From: Methylaequor sp002691245
GTDB lineage: Bacteria; Pseudomonadota; Alphaproteobacteria; Methylaequorales; Methylaequoraceae
Length of the DNA: 43,148 bases
Direction of reading: 5' to 3'
Assembly: GCA_002691245.1 (NCBI GenBank)
Contig: NZHH01000044.1
Location: 1 to 43,148 of the forward strand
Part shown: piece after piece, positions 24,608 through 34,101 of the stretch
Layout: each line of letters opens with the position of its first letter
Position numbering within the stretch: position 1 is the stretch's first letter
Made by a program: the position numbers and the translations under genes
Notes under the pieces: generated by a model
What the model was told of the DNA's origin: nothing
The model's database searches: none
Seen by the model: the letters and a program-made list of their open reading frames with translations, nothing else

Positions 24608-25188
24608 GAGATATTTCTAAGGTTTTTTTTCATTTTTTCAAGATATGACAATTTTATATTAATCTTATTTGCTTCTTCATATTTTTTTTCTGCAAATGAA
24701 CTTTTAAGATCATTCAATGAAACTAAAATAACTGAATTTAAATTTTTTAAAACTTTTTTTTTTGACTCTAAATTAGTTGCCTCAAGACATTCATTTTGAA
24801 TGTCCATTATTTGTTCCAATATATCCGAATCATTGAAGGATCTGTTTTCCAATAGCACACCATAACCTTTGACTTTTAACAACAATTCAGCTCTGGCGTT
24901 ATTATCACAAAGTTTTTGATATGCGTCGTTAATTAATGACGAGTGAGATGTTGAGAGTTTAATTTCTTGCTCGGAAAATGTTGAATATTTATCTGGATGA
25001 AATAACTTTTGCAACTTAAGGTATTTTTCTTCTAATTCTTCTAAGTTTAAGTCAAACTTTTCTTGAACTCCAAAAATTTTAAATTCATTTTCATGATTAG
25101 GTTTTTGTATTTTCTTACACTTATGACAAAAAAACTGATTATTTCCTACTAGACTTTTACAATTCCAACATGAAGTATTTGTATCCAT
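24604..25188 (-). CDS. hscB: J-domain co-chaperone HscB with N-terminal tetracysteine motif
   Basis: Partner of HscA that delivers IscU. Of 194 residues, the J-domain has HPDKYS (His64-Pro65-Asp66) and the C-terminal helical domain would contact IscU. The N-terminus carries CWNC...CHKC (Cys7, Cys10, Cys21, Cys24), a zinc-finger-like module that is absent from E. coli HscB but present in mitochondrial HSC20 and some alphaproteobacterial homologues. It overlaps hscA by 4 bases and follows iscA by 9 bases. Confidence 0.94.
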   Translation of the reverse strand: MDTNTSCWNCKSLVGNNQFFCHKCKKIQKPNHENEFKIFGVQEKFDLNLEELEEKYLKLQKLFHPDKYSTFSEQEIKLSTSHSSLINDAYQKLCDNNARAELLLKVKGYGVLLENRSFNDSDILEQIMDIQNECLEATNLESKKKVLKNLNSVILVSLNDLKSSFAEKKYEEANKINIKLSYLEKMKKNLRNIS

Positions 25189-25197
25189 TTTTAAAAG

Positions 25198-25521
25198 TTA
25201 CACGTGAAAAGATTCTCCACATCCGCATCTTCCTTTTTCATTAGGATTTACAAATTTGAAACCAGACTCAAGAACACCTTCTTCATAGTCCATAGTAGTT
25301 CCAAGTAGAAATAAAGTAGCCTTTGGGTCCACGTAAATATTAATATCTTGGACAGCTATCAACTCGTCATTTTTATCTGCTACGTCAACGTATTCCATTT
25401 TATAAGAGAGTCCGGAACATCCTTTAGTTTCAATATTTAGTTTTATACCAAGGGGTTTCTTTTCTCTAGAAGACAATAATTTTTTGATATGGTTAACAGC
25501 ATTGCTGGTAACAGTTATCAT
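25198..25521 (-). CDS. iscA: A-type Fe-S carrier IscA
   Basis: A 107-residue A-type carrier that moves Fe-S clusters to apoproteins. The three conserved cysteines are present: Cys35 (KGCSGLSY) and Cys99/Cys101 (GRCGCGESF at the C-terminus). It overlaps the iscU stop by 4 bases (ATGA). Its position between iscU and hscB is standard, so the name IscA is preferred to ErpA or SufA. Confidence 0.95.
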   Translation of the reverse strand: MITVTSNAVNHIKKLLSSREKKPLGIKLNIETKGCSGLSYKMEYVDVADKNDELIAVQDINIYVDPKATLFLLGTTMDYEEGVLESGFKFVNPNEKGRCGCGESFHV

Positions 25522-25901
25522 TTTTTATTTTTCTTCTTATAATCGTCTATTGCAGCTTTTATGGCGTCTTCCGCTAGAATTGAGCAATGTATCTTAACGG
25601 GTGGTAGAGCTAAATGATTTGCAATTTCAGTATTTTTTATTGAGTGCGCCTCATTCAAATCTTTGCCTTTAACCCATTCAGTTATTAAGGAACTGGATGC
25701 TATTGCAGAGCCGCATCCAAATGTTTTGAACTTTGCGTCTTCAATTACACCTTCTTTGTTAACTTTTATCTGAAGTTTCATTACATCACCACATGCTGGA
25801 GCACCAACTAGGCCTGTTCCAACTTCACTAGAATCCTTATCCATTGAACCAACATTTTTTGGGTTTTCGTAATGATCTAATAATTCTTTACTATATGCCA
25901 T
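25518..25901 (-). CDS. iscU: Fe-S cluster scaffold IscU
   Basis: Scaffold on which IscS-derived sulphur and iron form [2Fe-2S] clusters. All functional residues are visible in 127 residues: Cys37 and Asp39 (GAPACGDV), Cys63 (TFGCGSAIASSS), Cys106 (KIHCSILA) and the HscA-recognition motif LPPVK (99-103). AAGGAG at good spacing marks the ATG. It is encoded 21 bases after iscS. Confidence 0.97.
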   Translation of the reverse strand: MAYSKELLDHYENPKNVGSMDKDSSEVGTGLVGAPACGDVMKLQIKVNKEGVIEDAKFKTFGCGSAIASSSLITEWVKGKDLNEAHSIKNTEIANHLALPPVKIHCSILAEDAIKAAIDDYKKKNKK

Positions 25902-25922
25902 AAGATCTCCTTTCTTATAAGT

Positions 25923-27140
25923 TTAGTGGTGTGCCCACTTTATTTTACTTATGTCAACACCCTCTTGAGCCATTTCCCAAAGTGGACTTAACTCTCTGAG
26001 CCTTTTTACTTCATTAACAATAATCTTCGTTGCATATTTTACATCATTTTCTGTTGTAAATCTACCAAATCCTATTCTTAAACTTGTATGCGCAAGTTCT
26101 TCCTCAACTCCGAGTGCTTTTAATACGTAAGAAGGCTCTAAAGATGCTGATGTACACGCTGATCCAGATGAAACAGCTAAGTTCTTGATCCCCATCATTA
26201 AAGACTCTCCTTCAACGTAGGCAAAACTTAAATTAAGATTTCCAGGTACTCTATAATTCTCTGATCCATTCAAATAAACGTCAGGACACTCATTTCTTAT
26301 TCCCTCTAGCATCATTTTTTTTAAGTTCGATAGCATATTGTGTTCTTGCTTCATTTCTTCTGAGTAAATTCTGCAAGCCTCACCAAGACCAACACAGAGT
26401 GCAGGAGAAAGTGTTCCTGATCTCATACCTCTTTCTTGGCCTCCACCACTTATCATTGATTGTATTCTTACTCTTGGTTTACGTCTGATATATAGAGCCC
26501 CTACTCCTTTGGGAGCATAGATTTTGTGGCCAGAAATACTCATTAGGTCGATTTTCATTTTTTCTACATCGAGTGGGATTTTACCTACAGCTTGCGCACA
26601 ATCTGTGTGAAAGAAAACGTCGCGCTCTCTACATATTCTTCCGATTTCTTCAAGCGGTTGAATAACCCCTATCTCATTATGAACTCCCATAATTGAAACC
26701 ATTAGTGTTTTTTCAGTAATTTCTTTTTTTAATAAATCTAAGTCAATTAAACCATCACTTGATACTGGTAAATAAGTGATATTAAATCCTTTTCCATCTA
26801 GATGTCTGCATGATTCTAATACACATTTGTGTTCGGTGACACATGTTATTATGTGATTTTTTTTATCTCCGTAAAAATCGGCAACACCCTTGATTGCCAA
26901 GTTATTAGATTCAGTGGCTCCGGATGTAAATATTATCTCTTTGGGATTGGCTCCAATTATCTTTGCTACATGCTCTCTTGCAACTTCGACGCCTTCTTCA
27001 GCTTCCCAACCATATGAATGGTTTCGAGAGTGAGGGTTACCATATATTTCTCCAAAATAAGGCATCATTTTATCCAAAACTCTTGGATCTACAGGGGTTG
27101 TAGCCTGGTAGTCAAAATAGATGTTTTTAATTTTTTCCAT
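25923..27140 (-). CDS. iscS: cysteine desulfurase IscS
   Basis: PLP enzyme that takes sulphur from cysteine for Fe-S assembly (IscU) and tRNA thiolation (MnmA, last gene of the operon). Motifs are YFDYQATTPVDPRVLDKM, the PLP-lysine segment SISGHKIYAPKGVGALY and the mobile-loop catalytic cysteine in SSGSACTSASLEPSYVL. C-terminal SPLWEMAQEGVDISKIKWAHH is typical of group I IscS. The start is placed at the ATG at 27140; an in-frame TTG six bases upstream is possible. It is the first gene of the isc operon and no iscR precedes it. Confidence 0.97.
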   Translation of the reverse strand: MEKIKNIYFDYQATTPVDPRVLDKMMPYFGEIYGNPHSRNHSYGWEAEEGVEVAREHVAKIIGANPKEIIFTSGATESNNLAIKGVADFYGDKKNHIITCVTEHKCVLESCRHLDGKGFNITYLPVSSDGLIDLDLLKKEITEKTLMVSIMGVHNEIGVIQPLEEIGRICRERDVFFHTDCAQAVGKIPLDVEKMKIDLMSISGHKIYAPKGVGALYIRRKPRVRIQSMISGGGQERGMRSGTLSPALCVGLGEACRIYSEEMKQEHNMLSNLKKMMLEGIRNECPDVYLNGSENYRVPGNLNLSFAYVEGESLMMGIKNLAVSSGSACTSASLEPSYVLKALGVEEELAHTSLRIGFGRFTTENDVKYATKIIVNEVKRLRELSPLWEMAQEGVDISKIKWAHH

Positions 27141-27244
27141 ACTCAATTTCGCTAGTAGTTAATGTTTAATCTTCCACATATATTAGTTGTTATAAATATA
27201 TGTATTGAACCTAACATGTTTTTCAAGCATAATCAAAGATTAAC

Positions 27245-27259
27245 TTAGAATTATTCTAA
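27245..27259 (-). promoter_or_regulatory. palindrome matching the Irr (ICE-box) operator, upstream of iscS
   Basis: TTAGAA-TTA-TTCTAA is a perfect 6+3+6 palindrome about 105 bases before the iscS start. It fits the core of the iron-control-element consensus (TTTAGAA-N3-TTCTAAA) known for the haem-responsive Fur-family regulator Irr of Alphaproteobacteria. A -35-like TTGAAA lies at 27221-27226 on the minus strand, so the box would be upstream of the core promoter. Because only iscS lies downstream, the isc operon is its likely target. Binding by Irr is inferred. Confidence 0.6.
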
Positions 27260-27283
27260 TTACCATTAAATTTAAGTTTAAAA

Positions 27284-28039
27284 TTATTTTCCCTTACCCT
27301 GTTTACCTTTTTGTCTACGAAATTTAATATTGGAGTTTGGAACTTTATAATTTGCATCAACGATCTTTTTAAGTTCCTCAAACTTTTCAGTTATTGTGTG
27401 AATTTCTTTATATAAAGCGTTAATACTTTTCTTATTTGGATCGTCAATCTTTCCTTTAGAAATTCCATATGCATTGAACTCATCGGTTAAATTTTTAGAT
27501 TCAATTTTCCTAGCCGGTATCCCTACATATGTAAAGTTTTCTGGAATATCTTTTAACACAACTGCATTTGCTCCAATTCTTGAGTTTTTTCCAATAGTCA
27601 CCGGACCTAGAATCTGAGCCCCTGAACCAACTATAACATTATCACATATTGTTGGATGTCTTTTGGTATTTCTCTGAGAATCTGAGTTTAAGGAAGGGGT
27701 AAGTCCTCCAAGAGTTGTTTGTTGATAAATAGTTACGTTTTTTCCTACTTTTGAAGTTTCTCCTATTACCAAACCTGCTCCGTGATCAATAAAAAAACCA
27801 GAATCGATGATAGCTGCCGGGTGAATTTCAATTGAGGTTAAAATTCTAGCAATGTTACTTAAAAATCTTGCCAAAAATTTTAGTTTAATATGCCATAGGA
27901 AATTGCAAATCCTGTGTACTAAAGTTGCATGAAAACCCGAATAAGCAAAAATTATTTCAATGTAGCTTCTGGCAGCTGGATCTCTCTTTTTTGCGGCTCT
28001 GAGGTCTGAAACAATCAAGCTGAATAAATTTTTTGACAT
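27284..28039 (-). CDS. cysE: serine O-acetyltransferase
   Basis: Makes O-acetylserine, the precursor of cysteine, which is the sulphur source for IscS downstream. The 251-residue protein has the SAT N-terminal helical domain (DPAARSYIEIIFAYSGFHATLVHRI) and a left-handed beta-helix of hexapeptide repeats containing IHPAAIIDSGFFIDHGAGLVIGETSKVGKNVTIYQQTTLGG, with the catalytic Asp/His. GAKILGPV-like (SGAQILGPVTIG) and GIPAR follow. The C-terminal tail is lysine-rich and does not end in the usual cysteine-synthase-binding Ile, so complex formation with CysK is uncertain. The gap of about 140 bases to iscS, with its own regulatory box, suggests separate control. Confidence 0.94.
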   Translation of the reverse strand: MSKNLFSLIVSDLRAAKKRDPAARSYIEIIFAYSGFHATLVHRICNFLWHIKLKFLARFLSNIARILTSIEIHPAAIIDSGFFIDHGAGLVIGETSKVGKNVTIYQQTTLGGLTPSLNSDSQRNTKRHPTICDNVIVGSGAQILGPVTIGKNSRIGANAVVLKDIPENFTYVGIPARKIESKNLTDEFNAYGISKGKIDDPNKKSINALYKEIHTITEKFEELKKIVDANYKVPNSNIKFRRQKGKQGKGK

Positions 28040-28102
28040 AAACTAACTTTTGTATTATACCAAGGTATTATTATTATATCCTACCATATCAGTCAACTTT
28101 AA

Positions 28103-28735
28103 ATGCCGGAAATCTTGCTTAATGGTCCAATTGGAAGACTAGAGGCTAGGTACACCCATAATAATGTACCAAACTCACCATCTGTTCTTATTCTTCATGC
28201 TCATCCTGGCCACGGTGGAAATATGAATAATAATTTACCTCTTAAACTTCACAAGTTTTTTTCTGATATAGGATTTTCAAGTCTTAGATTCAATTTTAGA
28301 GGAGTAGGTAAATCTGATGGAGAACACGATGGCAGTGAAGGAGAACTTGCCGATTCAGCAATTGCTTTAGATTGGCTTCAGAATCAAAATCAAGAATCCA
28401 GTGAATACTGGGTTTGCGGAATTTCTTTTGGTGCTTGGGTTGGTATGCAACTCTTAATGAGGCGACCGGAGATACCAAAATTTATTTTAATTAGTCCTCC
28501 AGTAGGAAAGTATGATTTTAACTTTCTTGCTCCCTGCCCAGCATCAGGTTTGGTAGTTTCTGCAGAAAAGGACAGTCTTATTGATAATAATGACGTTGCT
28601 GATGTCGTTAAAAAATTAAACAAACAAAAATCAATAACAGTCAAGCATGAGCTAATAAAATTTGCTGATCATTTTTTTTCAAATGCTGAACAAAAAGTAA
28701 TTGATAAAGTAAAGAAGTATATTGACTCTGATTAA
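28103..28735 (+). CDS. alpha/beta hydrolase (COG2945 type)
   Basis: A 210-residue alpha/beta-hydrolase with HAHPGHGGNMNN (oxyanion-hole region), the nucleophile elbow GISFGAWVG (Ser at about residue 116) and a C-terminal ADHFF that supplies the catalytic His; the acid is probably the Asp in SAEKDSLID. It belongs to the small serine hydrolases whose natural substrate is not known. It is divergent from cysE with 63 bases between them. Its TAA stop shares bases with the TAA stop of convergent anmK (palindromic TTAA). Confidence 0.82.
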   Translation: MPEILLNGPIGRLEARYTHNNVPNSPSVLILHAHPGHGGNMNNNLPLKLHKFFSDIGFSSLRFNFRGVGKSDGEHDGSEGELADSAIALDWLQNQNQESSEYWVCGISFGAWVGMQLLMRRPEIPKFILISPPVGKYDFNFLAPCPASGLVVSAEKDSLIDNNDVADVVKKLNKQKSITVKHELIKFADHFFSNAEQKVIDKVKKYIDSD

Positions 28736-29856
28736 TAATATGAATATAGATTTCCAGATACTGAAGGTTTCTCACAACCTGTTGTGCTTGGAAATGTTGA
28801 AGGAAGATTCTTTAATGTTCTAACTGAAATAAAAGCGAATGCTATAGATTCGACAAAAAACGGATCTACATTATAATCTTCTGATGAATAAATATTTGAC
28901 TCACCTAATAATGATTTCAAATCATTCATCAAAGTTTCATTCCTAACCCCACCTCCTGTAAAAATCCATTTATTTACTTCATAATTATTTTTTTTTGTTA
29001 AATTAGAAATTATAAAAGCAGAAAAAAAGGTAAGAGTTCTCAATATATCAAAATGATTTTCTTTTTGATCTCGAACAAAATCTTTAACCTTAAAAGAAAA
29101 GTTATCAAAAGAAGTAGGGTGATTTAGTTTCAAGAATTTTTTTTTTTTCCAATTATTTACTAAATCATTCAATAGTTCTCCTTTTGAAGATAATTTTCCA
29201 TTCTTATCAAAATTACAATTCATATTTTTTTCACAATATTCATCAATTAATTTATTACCAGGCCCTATGTCCGATGCAAAAAATTTATTTTTACCAACCA
29301 GGTATGAAAAATTTGAAATACCTCCAATATTTACAACCATTATATTGTTTTTAGAATCACCAAATTGACATTGGTGATAAATTGGAACAAGTGGAGCACC
29401 CTGCCCCAAATTTTGAATATCATTTTTTCTAAAGTTTGCAATTACATCTATCATAAGTTTTTTTGATAAATAAATCGGATCACCTAACTGAATGGATATT
29501 CCATTTTCAGGCCTATGTAAAATTGTATTACCATGTAATCCAATTACATCTAGTGAGGATTTTTCTAGTGAATTTTTAGAAAGAAAAATTTTAGTTTTTT
29601 TTATTATTAAATCTGAAAAGCGTTTGTTTAAAGAAATAAATTCTTCAGAGTTTAATGCTTTTTCATAGTCTGAGTTATTCAATTTAATTATTAAATTTTT
29701 GATTTCATTCTTAAATTCTTCATTAAATTTATAATATTGATTAAAGATTATCTTTATATTTGAGATTCCATCCGTTTTGATAAATGAAAAGTCCAACCCA
29801 TCTAATGATGTTCCACTCATGATGCCAAGAGAACAATATTCTTTTTTTTTTTTCAT
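28732..29856 (-). CDS. anmK: anhydro-N-acetylmuramic acid kinase
   Basis: Phosphorylates and opens 1,6-anhydro-MurNAc during peptidoglycan recycling; cytosolic. Motifs are LGIMSGTSLDGLDF near the N-terminus, VIGLHGNTILHRP, QLGDP, NLGQGAPLVPIYH, VVNIGGISNFSYL, ASDIGPGNKLID and the C-terminal FTGGGVRNETLM. The start at 29856 (374 residues) is chosen because the longer frame to 29934 would run across the divergent tyrS start. Only 27 bases then separate the two divergent starts. The family fits with the cell-wall genes amiC and mrcA further on. Confidence 0.93.
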   Translation of the reverse strand: MKKKKEYCSLGIMSGTSLDGLDFSFIKTDGISNIKIIFNQYYKFNEEFKNEIKNLIIKLNNSDYEKALNSEEFISLNKRFSDLIIKKTKIFLSKNSLEKSSLDVIGLHGNTILHRPENGISIQLGDPIYLSKKLMIDVIANFRKNDIQNLGQGAPLVPIYHQCQFGDSKNNIMVVNIGGISNFSYLVGKNKFFASDIGPGNKLIDEYCEKNMNCNFDKNGKLSSKGELLNDLVNNWKKKKFLKLNHPTSFDNFSFKVKDFVRDQKENHFDILRTLTFFSAFIISNLTKKNNYEVNKWIFTGGGVRNETLMNDLKSLLGESNIYSSEDYNVDPFFVESIAFAFISVRTLKNLPSTFPSTTGCEKPSVSGNLYSYY

Positions 29857-29883
29857 TATTAATATAACCTCTAAAATAAAAAC

Positions 29884-31164
29884 ATGATAAACGATTTTTA
29901 CGATTCGGCAATAACTAGGGGATTTTGGCATCAATCTACAGATGACGAAAAAATTAGAGAACTATTGCAAAAAAAAACAACAGGTTATATCGGTTTTGAC
30001 TGCACATCTGATAGTCTACATGTTGGATCATTACTTCCTATAATGTTATTAAGACTTTTTCAAAAATGTGGGCACAAACCAATAATATTAGTTGGTGGTG
30101 GAACTACACTTATTGGTGACCCTTCTGGTAAAGACGAAACAAGAAAAATTTTAAGTGATGACGATATAAAAAAAAATAAACAAGGATTAAACCAAATCTT
30201 TAAAAGATTCCTGTCCTTTGACAGGACAAAAGATAACTGTGCTGAGTTAATAGATAATTTAGAATGGTTAGAAAAATTAAATTTGATTCCATTTTTGAGA
30301 GATATTGGTAGTAAATTTTCAGTCAATAAAATGTTAGGATTAGAATCTATTAAGCAAAGATTAGCAAGAGAACAACATTTAAGTTTTTTGGAATTTAACT
30401 ACTCAATCATGCAAGCATATGATTTTATGATTTTAAATGAAAAATATAATTGCCAAATACAGTTTGGAGGTTCTGATCAATGGGGAAATATAGTCTCAGG
30501 GATAGATCTTGTAAAAAAAATAAAAAATCTTCAATTATACGGACTCACCTCCCCTCTTGTTACCACCTCATCAGGAAATAAGATGGGAAAAACTGCTGAG
30601 GGTGCTGTTTGGTTGAGTGAAGAGAAATTTTCAGTTGGGAAATTCTGGCAATATTGGAGAAATACGTCGGACAAAGACGTAATTAAATTTTTAAAACTTT
30701 TTACTGAAATCAATATTAGTGAAATTAACAAATTTATTGATTATAAAGGTGAAGATTTAAATAAACTTAAAGTTTTACTTGCAAACGAAGTAACTGCATT
30801 ATGCCATGGTATAGATAAAACCAAAATTGCAGAAGCTGAGGCCAAAAGTATTTTAAGTTCAAATTCAATTGACTCTAGTATTATAGAAACCTGCGAACAA
30901 AAGATTTTTTTAAAAAATGATTTATTGGAGAAAGGAGTTTCAATTAAACAAATATTGGTTGAATTAAATCTTTCTCAGTCTAACGCACAAGCAAAAAGAT
31001 TAGTTGATCAGGGTGCAGTAAAAATTAACAAAAAATTAATTGCAGATAAGGAAATGCTTATATCAAAAGAAGATTTTTTAGAAAATCCAAAAAAGGAAAA
31101 TAGTTTTTACCTGGTTGTTTTCGTCGGAAAAAAAAAATACGGTCTAGTTGAATTAATCACTTAG
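29884..31164 (+). CDS. tyrS: tyrosyl-tRNA synthetase
   Basis: Charges tRNA-Tyr; a class Ic synthetase of 426 residues. Motifs: GFDCTSDSLHVGSLLPIMLL (HIGH-equivalent, in the HVGS form common in Alphaproteobacteria), GDPSGKDETRK, QFGGSDQWGNI, and GNKMGKTAEGAVWLS (KMSKS-equivalent). A C-terminal S4 RNA-binding domain is present (SQSNAQAKRLVDQGAVKINKK). No strong ribosome-binding site is visible. The 3' end overlaps the convergent YhdP-like gene by 12 bases. Confidence 0.96.
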   Translation: MINDFYDSAITRGFWHQSTDDEKIRELLQKKTTGYIGFDCTSDSLHVGSLLPIMLLRLFQKCGHKPIILVGGGTTLIGDPSGKDETRKILSDDDIKKNKQGLNQIFKRFLSFDRTKDNCAELIDNLEWLEKLNLIPFLRDIGSKFSVNKMLGLESIKQRLAREQHLSFLEFNYSIMQAYDFMILNEKYNCQIQFGGSDQWGNIVSGIDLVKKIKNLQLYGLTSPLVTTSSGNKMGKTAEGAVWLSEEKFSVGKFWQYWRNTSDKDVIKFLKLFTEINISEINKFIDYKGEDLNKLKVLLANEVTALCHGIDKTKIAEAEAKSILSSNSIDSSIIETCEQKIFLKNDLLEKGVSIKQILVELNLSQSNAQAKRLVDQGAVKINKKLIADKEMLISKEDFLENPKKENSFYLVVFVGKKKYGLVELIT

Positions 31165-34041
31165 AAAATTTTTAATTATGTTCGGAACAAATACTGAGAT
31201 GGGATTATAGAAAACCTCAAATTCCCCATCAATCTTCTCCACCCTGAAATTTGCTCCAATTAATCCGTCTTCTGGTGAACCTGCAGTTATTATGTCACCT
31301 ACAATAGGAAATTTAGTTATTAAGGTGTTTATAGTATAAGCTGGGATGATTGAACCATTCATCATAAAATAATCATCTTTCATACCTATTACACTATCAA
31401 ATTGAATGCCAAGTTCACTCCCTTTTAATAGACTATCGACTAATGTTAGTTTTTCGTCAGATAACTTATAACTACTATTAAAATCTTTAAAAATTATTCC
31501 TCCATCTTTTAATTTTTGTGTCAAACCTTCAAGTGAAAAAATACTGAAAAAGTTTGCAAAAAAAGGTGCATTATTAAAGACTATATCATTACCTGCAATC
31601 AAACCTTTATATTCATTTAAGTTATCTAATCTCTCACCTTCTACTTTTATGCTTCCTCTACTTATATTTAAATTAATATCGAAGATTTTTAATAATGTTG
31701 GAAGGTAATTAGATTCCATAACAAATTTCTTCTTGTTAGATTGATCTTGAATCAATATCTTATGGAAATCATTATCACCTGTTAAATTTATATCCATAAA
31801 ATTAAATTTATCATCGAATTTTTCAACTTGAATCAAAGAGTTGGTAAAAGTTTTTCCGCTTATATTCAGATTATCTATATCTAATAGAAACTTAATATCT
31901 TTAAAATTAAATTTATTTTCCTCAAAAAAATCAATTTTATCTAATGTCATTTGTTTACCAGTAATTTGAATAATTTTTTCATTATTATTTTTGTATTTGA
32001 ATTTAAAATTTTGCATTGGAGATTGGAACTTCAAAACATCAATTTCAACTATTTTGTTTTCTAAAAAAATAGAATTAACCTCAAAAGAGAATGTTTTTGT
32101 ATTGATATCAAAAAATCCAGAATATGATTCATCATAAGGTCTAATCAGAAAGCGCAACTTACCATTACTAAAATCCAAATTTGGGCCTAAAAATTTTGCA
32201 TTCAGACTCATTTCATCCAAGTCACCTATACCTTCAATCTTTAAAATTCCTTTATTGTTTTCATTAATTCTAAATTCAAGGTCAACAGTTCCGGTAAAGT
32301 CAAATTCTTGATTTGGAAACATAAAGTCTAAAACACCAGAATTTATTAAATATGTACCAGTTATTTCTTCTACTAATTTGCCTTCTTTTGTTAACTGTTT
32401 TCCAGAAAATTTGGCCCTTGATTTAAAAATTTCCCCTACTCCGTTATAAGTAACTGATGAATTATCTATATTAATATTTAATCCTAAATTGTTTAGATCG
32501 AATTCATTAAAAATTTTAGATAGACTTCCATTTTGTATTTCTACAATTGACTTATACTGAATTCTTTCAGCTGGCAAATCGATAAGGAGTGGGAATTTTA
32601 GATCTAATTCTACTTTTGCCTGTCCATTTATTTTTTTAAGTTTTCCATAACTTTTTTTATTTATTGGTGAATAATTCAAATAATTTACAACATCAGTGTT
32701 TTCAGCATTAATTTCTAAAACAACTTGTGCTTTTTCAGTTGCGGTATCTAAATCAAATAAATCCACATTACCATTTTCAATTAAGAGGTTTTTAGATTTT
32801 CCTGAAAATATTGAGAAATTAATTTTATCTTCAAAGATTTTTGCCTCACCATTTATTTGTTTAATAGATGGCATAGACTCCATGTATCTAATACTGGTAT
32901 TATCGAATTTAAATTTCCCACTTAGATTGTTAAAACTGATTTTTTTTTTTTTATTAAAAATATTAAGACTCAGAAGAAAATTTGTTATATCTCCTTTAGA
33001 GTTTTCTTTCATCCATGAGTATACTGAGGGTTTTAAATTGTTAGGCCAAATATTGAGTAAATTTATTACTTTTAGTTTATCTATTTCAAAAAAAACTTTT
33101 GAATTTACCTTTTCAATTAAATCTAGTCTTAACACTGATTTAATTTTTGAATTCAAGTAAGAGTAAAACATTATAATATCAAGATTATTTTTATATTTTT
33201 CCCCAGAAATTTTAGTGTCAATAAAGTCTAGGTTTCTATAACCATTAAAAGTTAAATAACCTATAGAACCGTCAAGTTTAAAATTAAAAAACAACTCTTT
33301 AAGTTGAAAATCTTCATTTAAAGAAAGTTTCGAAGAACCACTTAAATTTAAATCTTCTAGAGTAAGAGAATCAAAATTATTCATTAATTTAAGAAAACTA
33401 AAGTTAAAATCTTGAACTTCTAGATCAACATTATATGCACCTTCTTGCTTAATATAATTGAATGATAGGAAGTTACTTTTATTATTTCTTTCAGCTATCG
33501 AAAAAAGTAATTCATTATTTTTAAGATTTAGATCTATTAAATAATTTTTTGTAATTTTATCGGAAAGTGTTAACTTTAATGAGCTATTTATAATTTGTAT
33601 ATTTCTGAATTTTTTCAAAAAATTTATGTAATAATTAAAATCTTCACTTTCTGATTCCGTCTTTTTAAAATTCAAATAATTTTGAGGTATCTCAAACTCT
33701 AGTTCACTGTCGAATACTTTTATTGATGTTTCAAATATTTGTTTATTAAGCGTAAGATCTAATCCAATCATAATGCTTGGAAAATATGATTTTTCAATAA
33801 CAAGGTCTTCGATTAATAATTCAAAATTCTTGGTAACTTTATTAAAACTTAGAAAAACGTCACCTATCTCTTTAATTTCAAAATTTTTAATTAATTCACT
33901 TTTTCTATCAAAATAATTTAAAAGATTTAGCTTGACTGGTTTTAGTGAAATTATAAATATAAAACTAAACAATAACGTTAATAAAAATAAAAATACTAAC
34001 GAAAATATTAATGATATTCTTACAATTCTTTTTGATTTCAT
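31153..34041 (-). CDS. YhdP/AsmA-like envelope protein (DUF3971 and AsmA C-terminal regions)
   Basis: A 962-residue protein with one N-terminal TM helix (IVRISLIFSLVFLFLLTLLFSFIFIISL) and a very long, beta-rich periplasmic body of repeated short strands. This is the architecture of AsmA-like/YhdP proteins, which bridge inner and outer membrane and are linked to phospholipid transport. The C-terminal part (GIIFKDFNSSYKLSDEKLTLVDSLLKGSELGIQFDSVIG...ITAGSPEDGLIGANFRVEKI) is the recognisable conserved region. It is shorter than E. coli YhdP (about 1266), as is usual in Alphaproteobacteria. It is divergent from bcp and convergent with tyrS. Confidence 0.82.
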   Translation of the reverse strand: MKSKRIVRISLIFSLVFLFLLTLLFSFIFIISLKPVKLNLLNYFDRKSELIKNFEIKEIGDVFLSFNKVTKNFELLIEDLVIEKSYFPSIMIGLDLTLNKQIFETSIKVFDSELEFEIPQNYLNFKKTESESEDFNYYINFLKKFRNIQIINSSLKLTLSDKITKNYLIDLNLKNNELLFSIAERNNKSNFLSFNYIKQEGAYNVDLEVQDFNFSFLKLMNNFDSLTLEDLNLSGSSKLSLNEDFQLKELFFNFKLDGSIGYLTFNGYRNLDFIDTKISGEKYKNNLDIIMFYSYLNSKIKSVLRLDLIEKVNSKVFFEIDKLKVINLLNIWPNNLKPSVYSWMKENSKGDITNFLLSLNIFNKKKKISFNNLSGKFKFDNTSIRYMESMPSIKQINGEAKIFEDKINFSIFSGKSKNLLIENGNVDLFDLDTATEKAQVVLEINAENTDVVNYLNYSPINKKSYGKLKKINGQAKVELDLKFPLLIDLPAERIQYKSIVEIQNGSLSKIFNEFDLNNLGLNINIDNSSVTYNGVGEIFKSRAKFSGKQLTKEGKLVEEITGTYLINSGVLDFMFPNQEFDFTGTVDLEFRINENNKGILKIEGIGDLDEMSLNAKFLGPNLDFSNGKLRFLIRPYDESYSGFFDINTKTFSFEVNSIFLENKIVEIDVLKFQSPMQNFKFKYKNNNEKIIQITGKQMTLDKIDFFEENKFNFKDIKFLLDIDNLNISGKTFTNSLIQVEKFDDKFNFMDINLTGDNDFHKILIQDQSNKKKFVMESNYLPTLLKIFDINLNISRGSIKVEGERLDNLNEYKGLIAGNDIVFNNAPFFANFFSIFSLEGLTQKLKDGGIIFKDFNSSYKLSDEKLTLVDSLLKGSELGIQFDSVIGMKDDYFMMNGSIIPAYTINTLITKFPIVGDIITAGSPEDGLIGANFRVEKIDGEFEVFYNPISVFVPNIIKNFLSD

Positions 34042-34101
34042 GATATTAATGATTTCAATATAACTAAGATGTTAAAAAACTATATAAAAAATTGATTTAA
34101 A

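Noticed and set aside
29857..29934. Longer anmK start at 29934
   Set aside because: It would overlap the divergent tyrS coding region and adds residues unlike the AnmK N-terminus, which begins just before LGIMSGTS.
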